Origin: an uncultured Pirellulaceae bacterium
Lineage (GTDB): Bacteria; Planctomycetota; Planctomycetia; Pirellulales; Pirellulaceae
DNA: 51,282 nucleotides
Direction: 5' to 3'
Assembly (NCBI GenBank): GCA_937944405.1
Contig: CALDYR010000079.1
Location: 1 to 51,282 of the forward strand
Shown: positions 20,019 to 30,000 of the stretch, one piece after another
How the letters are laid out: each line of letters opens with the position of its first letter
How positions within the stretch are numbered: position 1 is the first letter of the stretch
The notes under the pieces: model-generated
The model's database searches: none
Told to the model about the DNA's origin: nothing
Seen by the model: the letters and a program-made list of their open reading frames with translations, nothing else
Program-made: the position numbers and the translations under genes

Positions 20019-20648
20019 TTACTTCTCCAACTCTGCCTTCAGCACACGTTTTAGGGCTTTGTCATTGGGCGAAACACGCGATGCGAAACGAGCCACTGGT
20101 ATGCCGTTTTTGCCGATGATGAACTTTTCGAAGTTCCACTTCACATCGCCGGTCCCTTTAGGTTCTAAGTTCTTCGCACACAGCAGCGCGTAAAGTGGGC
20201 TACGTTGTTTGCCATTGACGTCAGATTTTTCAAACAATTCAAAAGAGACATTGAACTGCGCTTTGCAGAACGCGCTGATCTCGTCAGAGGATCCGGGCTC
20301 TTGTTTGCCAAATTGATTGCACGGAAAACCGAGCACGACCAAACCTTCGTCTTTATACGTCTGATACAGTTGCTCCAACGCCTTGTACTGCTTCGTAAAT
20401 CCGCATTTGCTGGCCACGTTGACCACGACAACGACGTTGTCTTTATACTTTGAAAGGTCAACGTCGTTACCGTCCAGCGACTTCAGCGTTCCCTGCCACA
20501 CTCCGACAGAGGCCGGTTCGTCGGCAACCTTTGGCGCAACGGCGTCGTCCTGCAACGCAGCACCGTCTTGGGCGACGACGGGATTGGTCACGGTAACAGC
20601 AACAACAACCGTAAGCGCAATCCCAATCGCAAAAACTAGATTCTTCAT
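20019..20648 (-). CDS. Secreted glutathione peroxidase family protein
   Basis: A 209-residue thiol peroxidase. The first 27 residues are a clear signal peptide (hydrophobic core then VVAQDG), so the enzyme acts in the periplasm or beyond. The peroxidatic cysteine is C82 in VNVASKCGFTKQY (a cysteine form, not selenocysteine), the GPx signature LGFPCNQFGKQEPGS spans about 106-120 and supplies the catalytic Gln116, and KWNFEKFIIG supplies the catalytic Trp and Asn. Periplasmic GPx proteins usually use thioredoxin-like donors. It faces the MBL-fold gene convergently (113-base gap). Confidence 0.93.
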   Translation of the reverse strand: MKNLVFAIGIALTVVVAVTVTNPVVAQDGAALQDDAVAPKVADEPASVGVWQGTLKSLDGNDVDLSKYKDNVVVVVNVASKCGFTKQYKALEQLYQTYKDEGLVVLGFPCNQFGKQEPGSSDEISAFCKAQFNVSFELFEKSDVNGKQRSPLYALLCAKNLEPKGTGDVKWNFEKFIIGKNGIPVARFASRVSPNDKALKRVLKAELEK

Positions 20649-20743
20649 GATCTTACTTGCCTGTAAGGGCCTCTAAAAATTAAGCGGCTTAATCAATCGC
20701 CATGGTGAATCAGCCAATTTTTGAATTTAAAGTCTCTGCACTT

Positions 20744-21979
20744 CTACTTCTCTGTCCCCCAAAGTTTGACGATTTCAACGCCAACTTCGCAGGCATCCAC
20801 CATTTCGTCCAAACAAGCCCATTCTAAGGGTGAATGAATGTTGTGTTGCCCCGAAGATAAATTCGGGGTCGGCAATCCAAGTTCGGTCAAACGCGCGCCG
20901 TCAGTTCCCCCTCGCACAATCGTCAAATCTGCCTCCCTGCCAAGGCACTGGTGAGCCTTGGCGGCAATTCCGATTGCCCTCGGATGGTGGACTAAACCGT
21001 CTCCCATGTTGCGGTACTGTTTCTTGATTTCGACGTCGACCGTTGCCCCTTGAACCGCTGATTCAGTTTGTTTAGCGGCATCACGCAGTAATTGTTGGTA
21101 GTCTCTAAGTTTTTCCGAATCAAAATCGCGCAACAAAATCTTCACCGTTACAGACGACACGTCTCCAGAAATCGAGTACGGATGCAAAAACCCGTCGCGC
21201 CCGTCGGTTCGTTCAGGTGACACTTGTGCTGGCAGTAAACCAATAAAATGTCCTGCGGCCCGAACCGCATTGACCATCCTGTCTTTTCCAATCGAGGGAT
21301 GGATATTAACTCCGGAGCATGTTATTAAACCAAGGTCAGCAGAGAAGGTTTCGGTATCGATGAGATTTCGCCCACCACTGTCAAAGTTGTAGCAAACGGT
21401 CGCGTTGACTTTGTCGATATTGACGTGATCTACCCCGCGACCAATCTCTTCATCACAGGTAAACAGGATGCGCACCGGGCCATGTTTTACGTCGGAATTT
21501 TCCAACAAGCAGTTGGCCAACTCCATAATGATGGCAACTCCGGCTTTGTCGTCGCCACCCAACAAGGTCGTGCCGTCGGTGGTGATGATCGTTTTCCCCT
21601 CGCAATCGTTGAGCTCAGGACAGTCGGTAGCCGAAATGACCTTGCTCCGGTCCCCCGTCAGCACGATGTCTTTGCCGTCAAAGTTTTCGATGACGTTGGG
21701 TCTGACATTCTTTCCCGACGCATCTGGCGACGTGTCCATGTGGGAGTTGAAGGCGACCACAGGCGAGTCGCAATTTCCGGGCACGGTCCCCATTACGATT
21801 CCAAACTCATCCTGCGAAGCATCGGTGATTCCCATCGCCAACATTTGCTGAACCAGCAGTCGACCCAGTTCTAATTGTCCTGGCGTGCTGGGAACCCTAT
21901 CGCTGTCGTCATCAGCGGTGGTGTCGATTTTGACATATTGTAAAAAGCGTTTGAGTAGTCGGTCTCTGTTGATCATCAT
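20744..21979 (-). CDS. pepT: Peptidase T (tripeptide aminopeptidase)
   Basis: A 411-residue zinc aminopeptidase of the M20 family, the usual length for PepT, which releases N-terminal residues from tripeptides in the cytoplasm. Metal ligands and catalytic residues are visible: H80 and D82 in FNSHMDTSPD, D143 in TLLGGDDKAG, the catalytic pair E177-E178 in TCDEEIGRG, and the late His in SGQHNIHSPLEW. The dimerisation domain sits between. The gene starts at ATG 21979; the 217 bases upstream contain two sets of tandem repeats (listed separately). The AEC transporter lies upstream on the same strand. Confidence 0.95.
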   Translation of the reverse strand: MMINRDRLLKRFLQYVKIDTTADDDSDRVPSTPGQLELGRLLVQQMLAMGITDASQDEFGIVMGTVPGNCDSPVVAFNSHMDTSPDASGKNVRPNVIENFDGKDIVLTGDRSKVISATDCPELNDCEGKTIITTDGTTLLGGDDKAGVAIIMELANCLLENSDVKHGPVRILFTCDEEIGRGVDHVNIDKVNATVCYNFDSGGRNLIDTETFSADLGLITCSGVNIHPSIGKDRMVNAVRAAGHFIGLLPAQVSPERTDGRDGFLHPYSISGDVSSVTVKILLRDFDSEKLRDYQQLLRDAAKQTESAVQGATVDVEIKKQYRNMGDGLVHHPRAIGIAAKAHQCLGREADLTIVRGGTDGARLTELGLPTPNLSSGQHNIHSPLEWACLDEMVDACEVGVEIVKLWGTEK

Positions 21980-22070
21980 CGATTGCGCATCAACCTGAAA
22001 AAGTAAATTCGTTATTTTATGTTAATCGCATTGCCGCCGTCCACCACACACGGGCAACTGAAGTTTTGAA

Positions 22071-22130
22071 TCACATTAGGCGCTACCGTATGACATTAGG
22101 CGCTACCGCATCACATTGGGCGTTACTGCC
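22071..22130. repeat. Three tandem copies of a 20 bp repeat
   Basis: Units at 22071-22090, 22091-22110 and 22111-22130 share the pattern TCACATTAGGCGCTACCGYA. Units 1 and 2 differ at two positions; unit 3 has diverged further (GGGCGTTACTGCC). They lie 92 bases upstream of pepT and downstream of the AEC transporter gene, both on the minus strand. Confidence 0.85.
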
Positions 22131-22174
22131 GGTGAGGCAGGTCTTCAAAAATTCGAAAGCTGAATTTTAAAACC

Positions 22175-22204
22175 ACTTCGTTTACACATACTTCGTTTAC
22201 ACAC
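22175..22204. repeat. 15 bp tandem duplication over the AEC gene stop codon
   Basis: ACTTCGTTTACACAT (22175-22189) is followed at once by ACTTCGTTTACACAC (22190-22204), one mismatch in 15. The stop codon of the transporter gene (TAA on the minus strand, 22197-22199) lies in the second unit, so the first unit repeats the gene's end just after it. Confidence 0.85.
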
Positions 22205-23162
22205 TACCTGGAGTCGCCAGCAGCCAAAACCAAAACGTCAGCCACAGCGGAGTTAGCAACAAACAAACCGCCGATGTTGAAATCGCCGTTTGTACTGCGA
22301 TGCTGGGATGCCCTTTAAAATGCCGCGCTAACACGACCGGAAAAATTCCACACGGCATCGACGCGAGAATCAACAGCGCGATACGCAATTCGTCAGAGAA
22401 CCAAATCAAGCACGCCGCACCAGCGTACAACAAAGGTAAAATAACGAACCGCAATAACACCGCCGCACCAGAAACGCGCAAGCTAAATTGGGATCGCGAG
22501 CGCTGAATCACATTGCCCAACGTGGCCCCCACGAGCATCAAACTAATCGGCACCGAACACGATCCCAACATGCCAACGACATTGGTGATGACAGAGGGAA
22601 TCTCAACGTGTAATTGGGTGAAGTTCAAAAACAGCCCCACCGTCAGCGCGATCGATGGACCATTGAAAACCCTTCGCCACGCACCGGACGCTGAACCGCT
22701 GATCAGGACAATGCCCAATGTCCACATCGCAATCTCCAATCCGAGATTGTGCACAAACAACACGCCCAAAACTTGGTCTCCCTGCTCCAGCGGGAAAATC
22801 CGTTCTACCAAAGGGATCGGGATATAACCGTAATTGGGGACCGCTGCGGCAACGGAGAACGTGTTGAGCCCATTTTTCGGGTTCAGCCCAACCAGACGTC
22901 CAACGAAATAGCAAATCCCAAACGCCGACACGATCAGCACCAGTCCGACCGACAGAGCAGCGATAACGACCGTCGACTGTCGCAGAACATCATTGCCGAG
23001 TATCTTGGACAGGATAAAGCAGGGGTATAGAACGTTGATCACCAGCACCATCATGCTTTTTTCAGCCGCATCGTCGATGATTTTGATGCTGCGAAAAACC
23101 CAGCCCAACCCCACGACCAAAAATACCGTTAGGGTGCTGATGAGGATGTTTTCGAACGTCAT
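22197..23162 (-). CDS. AEC-family (auxin efflux carrier-like) transporter
   Basis: A 321-residue membrane protein with about ten hydrophobic spans in two groups of five, the usual AEC arrangement. Family features include the early segment LIVFLVVGLGWVFR-like start, VAAAVPNYGYIPIPLV in the fourth span region (an Asn/Pro-rich helix break), and SVPISLMLVGATLG. Members move organic acids such as malate or malonate, or are unassigned, so the substrate cannot be named. I prefer ATG 23162; an in-frame TTG 11 codons upstream is possible and neither has a clear ribosome binding site. The gene is divergent from the aldolase/dehydrogenase fusion (77-base gap). Confidence 0.88.
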   Translation of the reverse strand: MTFENILISTLTVFLVVGLGWVFRSIKIIDDAAEKSMMVLVINVLYPCFILSKILGNDVLRQSTVVIAALSVGLVLIVSAFGICYFVGRLVGLNPKNGLNTFSVAAAVPNYGYIPIPLVERIFPLEQGDQVLGVLFVHNLGLEIAMWTLGIVLISGSASGAWRRVFNGPSIALTVGLFLNFTQLHVEIPSVITNVVGMLGSCSVPISLMLVGATLGNVIQRSRSQFSLRVSGAAVLLRFVILPLLYAGAACLIWFSDELRIALLILASMPCGIFPVVLARHFKGHPSIAVQTAISTSAVCLLLTPLWLTFWFWLLATPGSV

Positions 23163-23239
23163 AGATACGCTTATAAGGTCATGGCGGGAAGACAAAAAGA
23201 GTCGGTAACATATTCGGGAAATTGAGATTCGGCTACCCT

Positions 23240-25231
23240 ATGAAAAGTCAATTCAACGCGCGCGACGCCGCCGCTTTTGCAGACGACGATTTAGCCATGC
23301 GTGTCTACACATCGCGATTGCTTGGCAGTGACGAAAACCTAGTGATGCACGGTGGTGGAAATACTTCGGTTAAGTCAACGGTCAAAGACTTTTTCGGCCG
23401 CACCATCGATGCATTGTTGGTCAAAGGCAGCGGCTGGGATTTGAAAACGATTGAGAAACCTGGGTTCTCCGCCCTGAGACTGGCAGAAACCCAAATGTTA
23501 GCGGCGCGTGATACGCTGACCGATGACGACATGGCCAAACAGCTGCGTGCCAACTTGTTGGACCAAGCATCGCCTTCGCCGTCGGTCGAAGCCATTTTGC
23601 ACGCCATCATGCCTTTCAAATTTGTCGACCATACTCACGCCGACGCCGTAGTGACGCTGACCAACAACCCGCGCGGCGAAGCGATCATCAGCGCACTGTA
23701 CCCCGATTGTTTGGTGTTGCCCTACATCATGCCCGGGTTCATTTTGTCTAAACAGGTTTACAATGCGATCCAAAACCAAGACCTCAATCAATTCAAAGGC
23801 ATCATTCTGTTGCATCATGGCGTCTTCACGTACGCAGATAACGCGCGAAGCGCTTATGAGAACATGGTTGAATTGGTCGACCGTGCGGAGACTTATATTT
23901 CTGCCCGCCTCCCCGCTCCAACTCTTGCCGGCGCGCGTTCCGATGCTACAAACTGCGATTTGCAACGCTTATGTGCGATCAGGAAATCGGTTTGCCAAAT
24001 TCGTGGCGTCGCCCAAATCGCAATGCTGGACGACTCCTCAGCGGCGGTCGCGTTTTCGCAACATGACAATATCGCCGATCTGGCAACGCGCGGCCCAATC
24101 ACGCCTGATCACGTCATCCGCGCAAAACGAACGGCTTGCATTTTCGAAACCGACTCGCCCACAGACCAACAAACCACGAACGAAGCGGAACGGTTCGCGA
24201 TCGACTATCGAACCTATTTTGGCCAACATGCCGGACCGGAACTAAAGATGCTCGACCCGGCCCCACGTTGGGGCGTGTGGAAAAAGCGGGGCACTTTGGC
24301 CTTCGGCAACACCCCCAAAGACTGCAACATCATCGCCGACCTCACGCGCCATACGGCTCAGTGTATTGAAACCGGTGAGGCACTCGGCGGCTGGGAAGCG
24401 CTACCGGCCAAAGACATTTTCGAATTGGAGTACTGGGTACTTGAACAGATGAAACTGGCCAAAGCCGGCCAACCGAAACCACATCAAGGGAAAATCGCTA
24501 TCGTCACCGGCGCCGCCAGCGGCATCGGACTGGCCACCGCGTTGCGGTTGAGTGAAGACGGATGCGTGGTAGTCGGCCTGGATGTTAACCCTGAAGTCGA
24601 AACAAAACTCAACACCGATTTGCTGATCGGACGTCGGTGCGACGTGACCCGTGAAACAGAAGTGCGCGCTGAAGTTGAGCGTGCGGTACGACAATTTGGA
24701 GGATTGGACATCCTCGTTTTGAATGCCGGCATATTTGAGTCGGGCGAAACGATCGATGCGTTGAAGCATACTTGGACATCGGCAATCGAGATCAACTTAA
24801 CCGCTACCCAGCGCGTGCTACGCCACAGCATGGGTTACTTGCGGATGGGATATGACGCATCGGTGATCATCGTTGGATCCAGAAACGTTACTGCACCGGG
24901 CGCTGGGGCGGCGGCGTATTCGGTCAGCAAAGCCGGCGTCACGCAGCTCGGCCGGGTGGCGGCATTGGAATTGGCTGACGCCGGGGTGCGAGTCAACACG
25001 ATTCACCCCGATGCTGTTTTCGACACCGGTATCTGGACTCAAGAAGCACTGGAAAAATCAGCCGCGCGTTACGGCACGACGGTCGACCAATATAAAAAGA
25101 AAAACCTACTCAAACGAGAAATCGCTTCGGCCGACGTTGCGGCGATGATTTCAACCGTCGCTGGCCCCGTGTTTGCCGCAACTACCGGTGCCCAAATCCC
25201 TATCGACGGCGGCAACGAGCGCGTAATTTAG
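23240..25231 (+). CDS. Bifunctional aldolase / short-chain dehydrogenase
   Basis: A 663-residue fusion. Residues 1 to about 405 form a class II aldolase domain with metal-binding histidines in DHTHADAV (131, 133) and LLHHGVFT (192-193). Residues 418-663 form a short-chain dehydrogenase with TGAASGIG (423-430), NAG (495-497) and the catalytic Y560 and K564 in YSVSKAG. This architecture matches the RhaD/RhaE-type rhamnulose-phosphate aldolase/lactaldehyde dehydrogenase family, so a role in deoxysugar (rhamnose or fucose) breakdown is the best guess. No kinase or isomerase of the pathway is adjacent. ATG 23240 is preferred over a TTG six codons earlier. Confidence 0.93.
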   Translation: MKSQFNARDAAAFADDDLAMRVYTSRLLGSDENLVMHGGGNTSVKSTVKDFFGRTIDALLVKGSGWDLKTIEKPGFSALRLAETQMLAARDTLTDDDMAKQLRANLLDQASPSPSVEAILHAIMPFKFVDHTHADAVVTLTNNPRGEAIISALYPDCLVLPYIMPGFILSKQVYNAIQNQDLNQFKGIILLHHGVFTYADNARSAYENMVELVDRAETYISARLPAPTLAGARSDATNCDLQRLCAIRKSVCQIRGVAQIAMLDDSSAAVAFSQHDNIADLATRGPITPDHVIRAKRTACIFETDSPTDQQTTNEAERFAIDYRTYFGQHAGPELKMLDPAPRWGVWKKRGTLAFGNTPKDCNIIADLTRHTAQCIETGEALGGWEALPAKDIFELEYWVLEQMKLAKAGQPKPHQGKIAIVTGAASGIGLATALRLSEDGCVVVGLDVNPEVETKLNTDLLIGRRCDVTRETEVRAEVERAVRQFGGLDILVLNAGIFESGETIDALKHTWTSAIEINLTATQRVLRHSMGYLRMGYDASVIIVGSRNVTAPGAGAAAYSVSKAGVTQLGRVAALELADAGVRVNTIHPDAVFDTGIWTQEALEKSAARYGTTVDQYKKKNLLKREIASADVAAMISTVAGPVFAATTGAQIPIDGGNERVI

Positions 25232-25281
25232 TGGTTCCTCAAATCTTAGCGTTCGGACAGATGGACAGAAAATCTTGACAC

Positions 25282-25315
25282 AAAAAAAACGCCGAACTTT
25301 TCCAGAACGACGCTT
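25282..25315 (-). terminator. Likely rho-independent terminator after the small basic protein gene
   Basis: On the minus strand an 8-base stem (AAGCGTCG with CGGCGTTT, two G-U pairs) and a 13-base loop are followed by a run of eight T. It lies about 40 bases beyond the stop codon of the 29-residue gene. Confidence 0.45.
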
Positions 25316-25356
25316 CGTTGATTTCTTCCAGCAAGAACAGCAGGTTGATGCGGAAA

Positions 25357-25446
25357 CTACTTCTTGCGATGGCGAATCTTGGCTCGCATACGACGTTTCT
25401 TTCGACCCACCTTACGGCGACCTTTTCCGGTCCGTTTCGTTCCCAC
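25357..25446 (-). CDS. 29-residue, very basic ribosomal-type protein
   Basis: Read on the minus strand, GTG 25446 opens a 29-codon frame ending at TAG (25357-25359). An AGGAG lies 9 bases upstream of the GTG. The product starts GTKRTGKGRRKVGRKK after the initiator and ends RMRAKIRHRKK: 18 of 29 residues are Arg or Lys and none is acidic. This pattern is like small rRNA-binding proteins; I relate it to the AURKAIP1/COX24-type or bS22-like small-subunit proteins, and recall near-identical small ORFs in other planctomycetes. That identity is from memory. A likely terminator follows. The gene is monocistronic, between the aldolase fusion and the sulfatase-like gene, both on the other strand. Confidence 0.75.
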   Translation of the reverse strand: MGTKRTGKGRRKVGRKKRRMRAKIRHRKK

Positions 25447-25690
25447 TTGAGCAATCTCCTGTAACAATTGATGATTTTTTGAAGCTACGCACCGTTGGCT
25501 GTGTAGAGCCCCAGATTTTAAGCGATCAGGCGAAATTTAATCAACCCAAAAACTTCTTGATCGGCACCGATGTTAGGTATTGCTGAACATTTTGCGAACA
25601 AATTTGCTCACAGAGTCCATGCCGACAGCAAAACAGACTATAAAACACTCAAAAACGCCCCGTTCAACCCCTTTCCGCTGCCCACAGATC

Positions 25691-26809
25691 ATGCCTTCGC
25701 ATTCCCAACCCACCAACATCGTCATCACGATCGATGGTCTTAACTCGTTTATGCTGGGGTTACACGGCAATACAACCGTAGAAACGCCCGCGTTTGATGC
25801 TCTGGCGGCGAGTGGTGTTTCATTTGATTTCGCCTACTCGAGTTCATACGATTTATCCAGTGCGCTGAAAAAAATGTTCTGGGGGTCATCCAACCAGCCC
25901 ATCACCGCGACCATTGCGGGCAGCAGCAAATTCATCTCCGACTGCCCGATCGCAACATCTCAAGCGGAAATAGCGGCTTTTGATTCGGTTATCCAGGCCC
26001 CCCTCAAAAACTCCCAAACGCCCGCGTCGAAACTATCGGAAACCCAAGCCGCTGATTTTTTCGCCGCCGCCACCAAAGCGCTCCAAACAATAGAGGATGG
26101 CGATTTGCTTTGGATACACTTTTCAGGGCTTTCGGCAATCTGGGATGCTCCGATCGCGCAACGCCAACTCTATCAGGCGTTGGACGACCCTGAACCTTAT
26201 GCTCAAACACAACCGCCAAGCTTTTCATTCAACAGCGCGGAGGACGACCCCGACCTACTGGTTTCGGTACGGCAAGCCTGTTTCGCTCAAGTCGCTGTCA
26301 TCGACCGAATGTTGGGCGTCTTCTTTGAGTATCTTTCGCAGCATCCGGTCGAGCAATCGTCAGCACTTGTGGTTGCTGGTTCGCGCGGATACTGCCTTGG
26401 CGAACACAACTATGTAGGAATTGCCCAAGATCTATACGCTCAATCCCTTCACATCCCTCTGCTGGTGAAACGACCGGGAGACGAAGAAGATTTTCAAAAT
26501 AGACGCAGCCACGCCCTGGTTCAATCTTCATTGATTGGCGATTGGATCACAGGTCACCACGACATAAACGATCACTCGTCAATCATCACCGATAACGACT
26601 CACATCCGCTCTTTTCCAAATTCCAAAACGAAACGGCAGTGCAAACAGCCGCGTGGAAGTTGCTGCGAAAGGTCGACGACGACGGCGTGGTTTCTCGGCA
26701 ATTATTCGCCAAACCTGATGATCGCTGGGAAGTCAACGACGTGGCGCGGCGCTGCCCCCAGATCGTCGAAGAACTCGAATCGCTGATAAATGAAGCACCT
26801 TCGGCATGA
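25691..26809 (+). CDS. Sulfatase-fold protein without a recognisable active site
   Basis: A 372-residue protein of the alkaline phosphatase/sulfatase superfamily. The N-terminal part has the family shape: NIVITIDGLNSFMLGLHGN, ETPAFDALAASGVSFDFAY. But the position of the formylglycine cysteine in the C-x-P-S-R motif is occupied by SYDLSSALKK (Asp54 in place of Cys), the usual metal Asp-Asp near the start is Asp-Gly, and the later D-H metal motif reads VAGSRGYCLGEHN. The end resembles the sulfatase tail with RWEVNDVARRCPQIVEEL. No signal peptide is seen. ATG 25619 is an alternative start with a short GAG box. I infer a non-catalytic or functionally shifted homologue. Confidence 0.8.
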   Translation: MPSHSQPTNIVITIDGLNSFMLGLHGNTTVETPAFDALAASGVSFDFAYSSSYDLSSALKKMFWGSSNQPITATIAGSSKFISDCPIATSQAEIAAFDSVIQAPLKNSQTPASKLSETQAADFFAAATKALQTIEDGDLLWIHFSGLSAIWDAPIAQRQLYQALDDPEPYAQTQPPSFSFNSAEDDPDLLVSVRQACFAQVAVIDRMLGVFFEYLSQHPVEQSSALVVAGSRGYCLGEHNYVGIAQDLYAQSLHIPLLVKRPGDEEDFQNRRSHALVQSSLIGDWITGHHDINDHSSIITDNDSHPLFSKFQNETAVQTAAWKLLRKVDDDGVVSRQLFAKPDDRWEVNDVARRCPQIVEELESLINEAPSA

Positions 26810-27017
26810 CAACGGGCCTCGCCATTGGCGATAAGGCTTGAATTGGCAATTCTGGGTCAGTGAAAACGGCTTTCCGACGTTAAAAAGTGCTATCACTATG
26901 GGGGTTCATGAGTTTGCCTTGCACTGGTGGTAATCTTGGGGATTTTGGTAAAGTCCGTCACCCTCATGAAGAATTATTCCCGGGCACAATTCAGCGCCAA
27001 ACCCTCGGTAGGTTTAG

Positions 27018-30000
27018 ATGATTGGACAAGGACGTCCAAAATCGAATTCCCTGATAACTCCCAAAACGCGTCTAACAACTCAACAGCGCCAATCGCGACT
27101 TAAAATCGCGATGCTGTTTTGTCAGTTGTTGGTCGTAGTTCCCTTGGTAGTGGTTCTCTGTTGCGCACCTAGCAAATCGGCCCGAGCCCAAGATCTAACT
27201 CAACTTCAGCGGATTCAGGTTCAAGCAGAACCTCAAACCCAGCGCCCCCCCCAACAGCCGTCCCCAGAATTCCGATTGCGTGTGTCGTGGGGTGGCGGAC
27301 AAAACCAGTCATGGCAGGGATCCATCACCGCCGACAACGGCATCGTTTCCAATGTCTTGCCTTTGGGGTTGGAGGAGTTTCTGGCCAGTACAGCTCACGT
27401 GGTTGATCAACGCCAGATCAACATCTTTCAGAACGGCGCGACCAATTATGACGGGTTCGATTTCACCTTTACCGGAGATTTGGATTCAAACATCAACATA
27501 TCACTGGCCGCCGAAGACGGCACCCAACCGCCAGTTCAGGAAACGTTTTCGGTGCGATCATTGATCCAAGCAGCGTGGCACAGACCGTTGGACAATCTTG
27601 GCAATCATTTGACCGTCGCACGGGCTCCGGGCGACACTATAAAAGTCGACTTTGCCCAAGATCATTTAGTCTTCGGTACCGGCGCCACGTTGGAAATCAA
27701 CATCGCGGTAAACCATGGCAAACTTAAAAAGGGCCCTGCCTCGATTAGAACCAGCATCGTCAGGGCGCGTGAAAATGGACCTGCGGTTTGGTCAGAGACC
27801 GAAGCAATTAACATCGACGAAAACGGCAATTCGGCGCCGGCGAGCGACCACCAAATCCCGTTGCCGCGTCAAGAAGGCGTCTATGATTTGCTGATTGAGG
27901 TCGAAAAAAACTGGCTGGGGATCAACCAGCCCGCCAACAACAAAGCACTCAGAGCACTCAACTCACAGAATGGATCGATACGGCGACGCATTCAATTTGT
28001 GGTCCTGCACGATCACGCGGTCCCGATTGAACCGTACACGTCTTACCGAACCATTGCCGAAATTCTGCCCGCTGAAATAGCACCCACCGGCCCGAACTGG
28101 CGCATCAAGTCCTACAAACGAAAATTAGCCGTCTTGGGTAATCAGAAATCTACGCTGACGCAAACCAATGGCCAACCTTTGGTTGAACTATCTCCCGGCG
28201 GTTGGCACGCCGTTCGGTTGCCAACGCCGGACTTAGGACAGCCTCACGTCGTCGAAATCGAATACCCCGACAATCGAGCCACAGCGCTCGGGATGAGCAT
28301 TTTAGATCAGTCCGACCAAGGCCAAGTGCCACTTCAAGGAGCCGATTCAGGAATCCACATTCCCCAGTCGATCGTTGTTAACGATAACGGTGAACAGCAA
28401 ATTCGCCGCCATCGCATCACCTTTTGGCCAAACTCAAAGAGCGTTTACTTGCTACTGGCAAACCAGTCCGCCGACAACTTCGCTCAGTTTGGGAAAATTA
28501 GTGTGTTAACCGGAACTGGCAACCTCCCCAACAATAGCCCCCCCCCCGTCAATTTCGCCGGCAACCGTAAACGAATGGCTTACTACCAATCGCCTTCGTT
28601 CATGGACGATTTTGGCGTGAAAAAGTTTTTTGACCCGACCGTTGGGCAATCTTTGGACGACTGGGTAACGTTTTATCATGGCACCGCGCGGTTGATCGCG
28701 TATTTGAAATCGAACCATTATCAAGGCGCAGTTATGACCGTCACCGCCGACGGCAGTTCGATTTATCCTGGAGTGCACATCAACAACACGCCTGCTCACG
28801 ACAGTGGAATTTTTCTGACCGAGGGCCAAGATCCGTTTCGCAAAGACGTTCTGCGAATGATCCTGATGATGTTCGAACGCGAAGGATTAACGTTGATTCC
28901 GGCGTTTACATTTTCTCATCCGTTGGCGGAGATCGAAGCCATTCGCGACCCCGCATTGAGCCTACAATCGTTCGATATTGCCCATCCAAGTGCGATTTCA
29001 TCGTTGGTGCCCGAAAACCACCCGCGTTACAATCCGCTGTCCGAATCAGTGCAGATTGCGGTGCTTAATACCCTACGTCGATTCACGCAGCGTTATCGAG
29101 AATTCGGTTCGATCGGCGGTATCTCGTTGATCTGTAAACCCAACACCTATACGATGATGCCCGGCAGCAAATCGGGGAACAATCCCCACACCGTCAACCG
29201 TTTTTTGAGGTCCTTAAACGACCCCTCTGGCAAACCCACCGAAGCACAATGGCTTCAATGGCAGGCCAATAAAATGACGCTTTGGTACCAAGCGATCGCT
29301 GATTTGGTTGACACCAATTTTGACCAAGGCCAACTTTTCATTGCCCCGGTCGGGCTTTACGAGGCCGACGATGCATTTTCGACGATGTGCCCGAACCTAC
29401 ATTCCACGGTGAATTTTGAACAACTGATAAAACGTTTTGGTTTCGACCAAATGGAACTTGCGACCGACCCTCGCATCGTTTTGCTGGCCCCGCAATCACT
29501 CGCGACCGCCGAAACACTATCGGCGTCACGTGTCCAAATCAACGCTAATGAATCCCGCCAGGTAATCGACTTTTTCGCTGCCGGTGCTCAAACCGGCACG
29601 ATCTTCAATCACCGAGGCCTTTGGGCGCACTTTGCACAATTACAATCGCTACCGCCGTTCAACCATCATGCGGGGCGATTGATGCGTCCCATTCAACTGA
29701 CCCCCGCAGGTAAATGGAACCGCCAACGGTACATTACGGCCATCCGGCAACAAGACAGCCTATTTCTCATCGACGGCGGGCGCGGGCTGGCCCAAGGACA
29801 AGAAAAATCGATCGAAAATTTCGCGGTGACCTTCGCCCAACTCCCGCGCATTAAATTTTCAGATGTTCTGCCCCTACAAGACCACCCCGTCCCTCGCGCC
29901 GACCAGACCTTGATCGTTCGGCAAGCAAAACAAAATGGCGCAACCTTCCTCTATGCGGTCAACGATTCGCCTTGGGATGCTACCGTCGCAATCCAAATCG

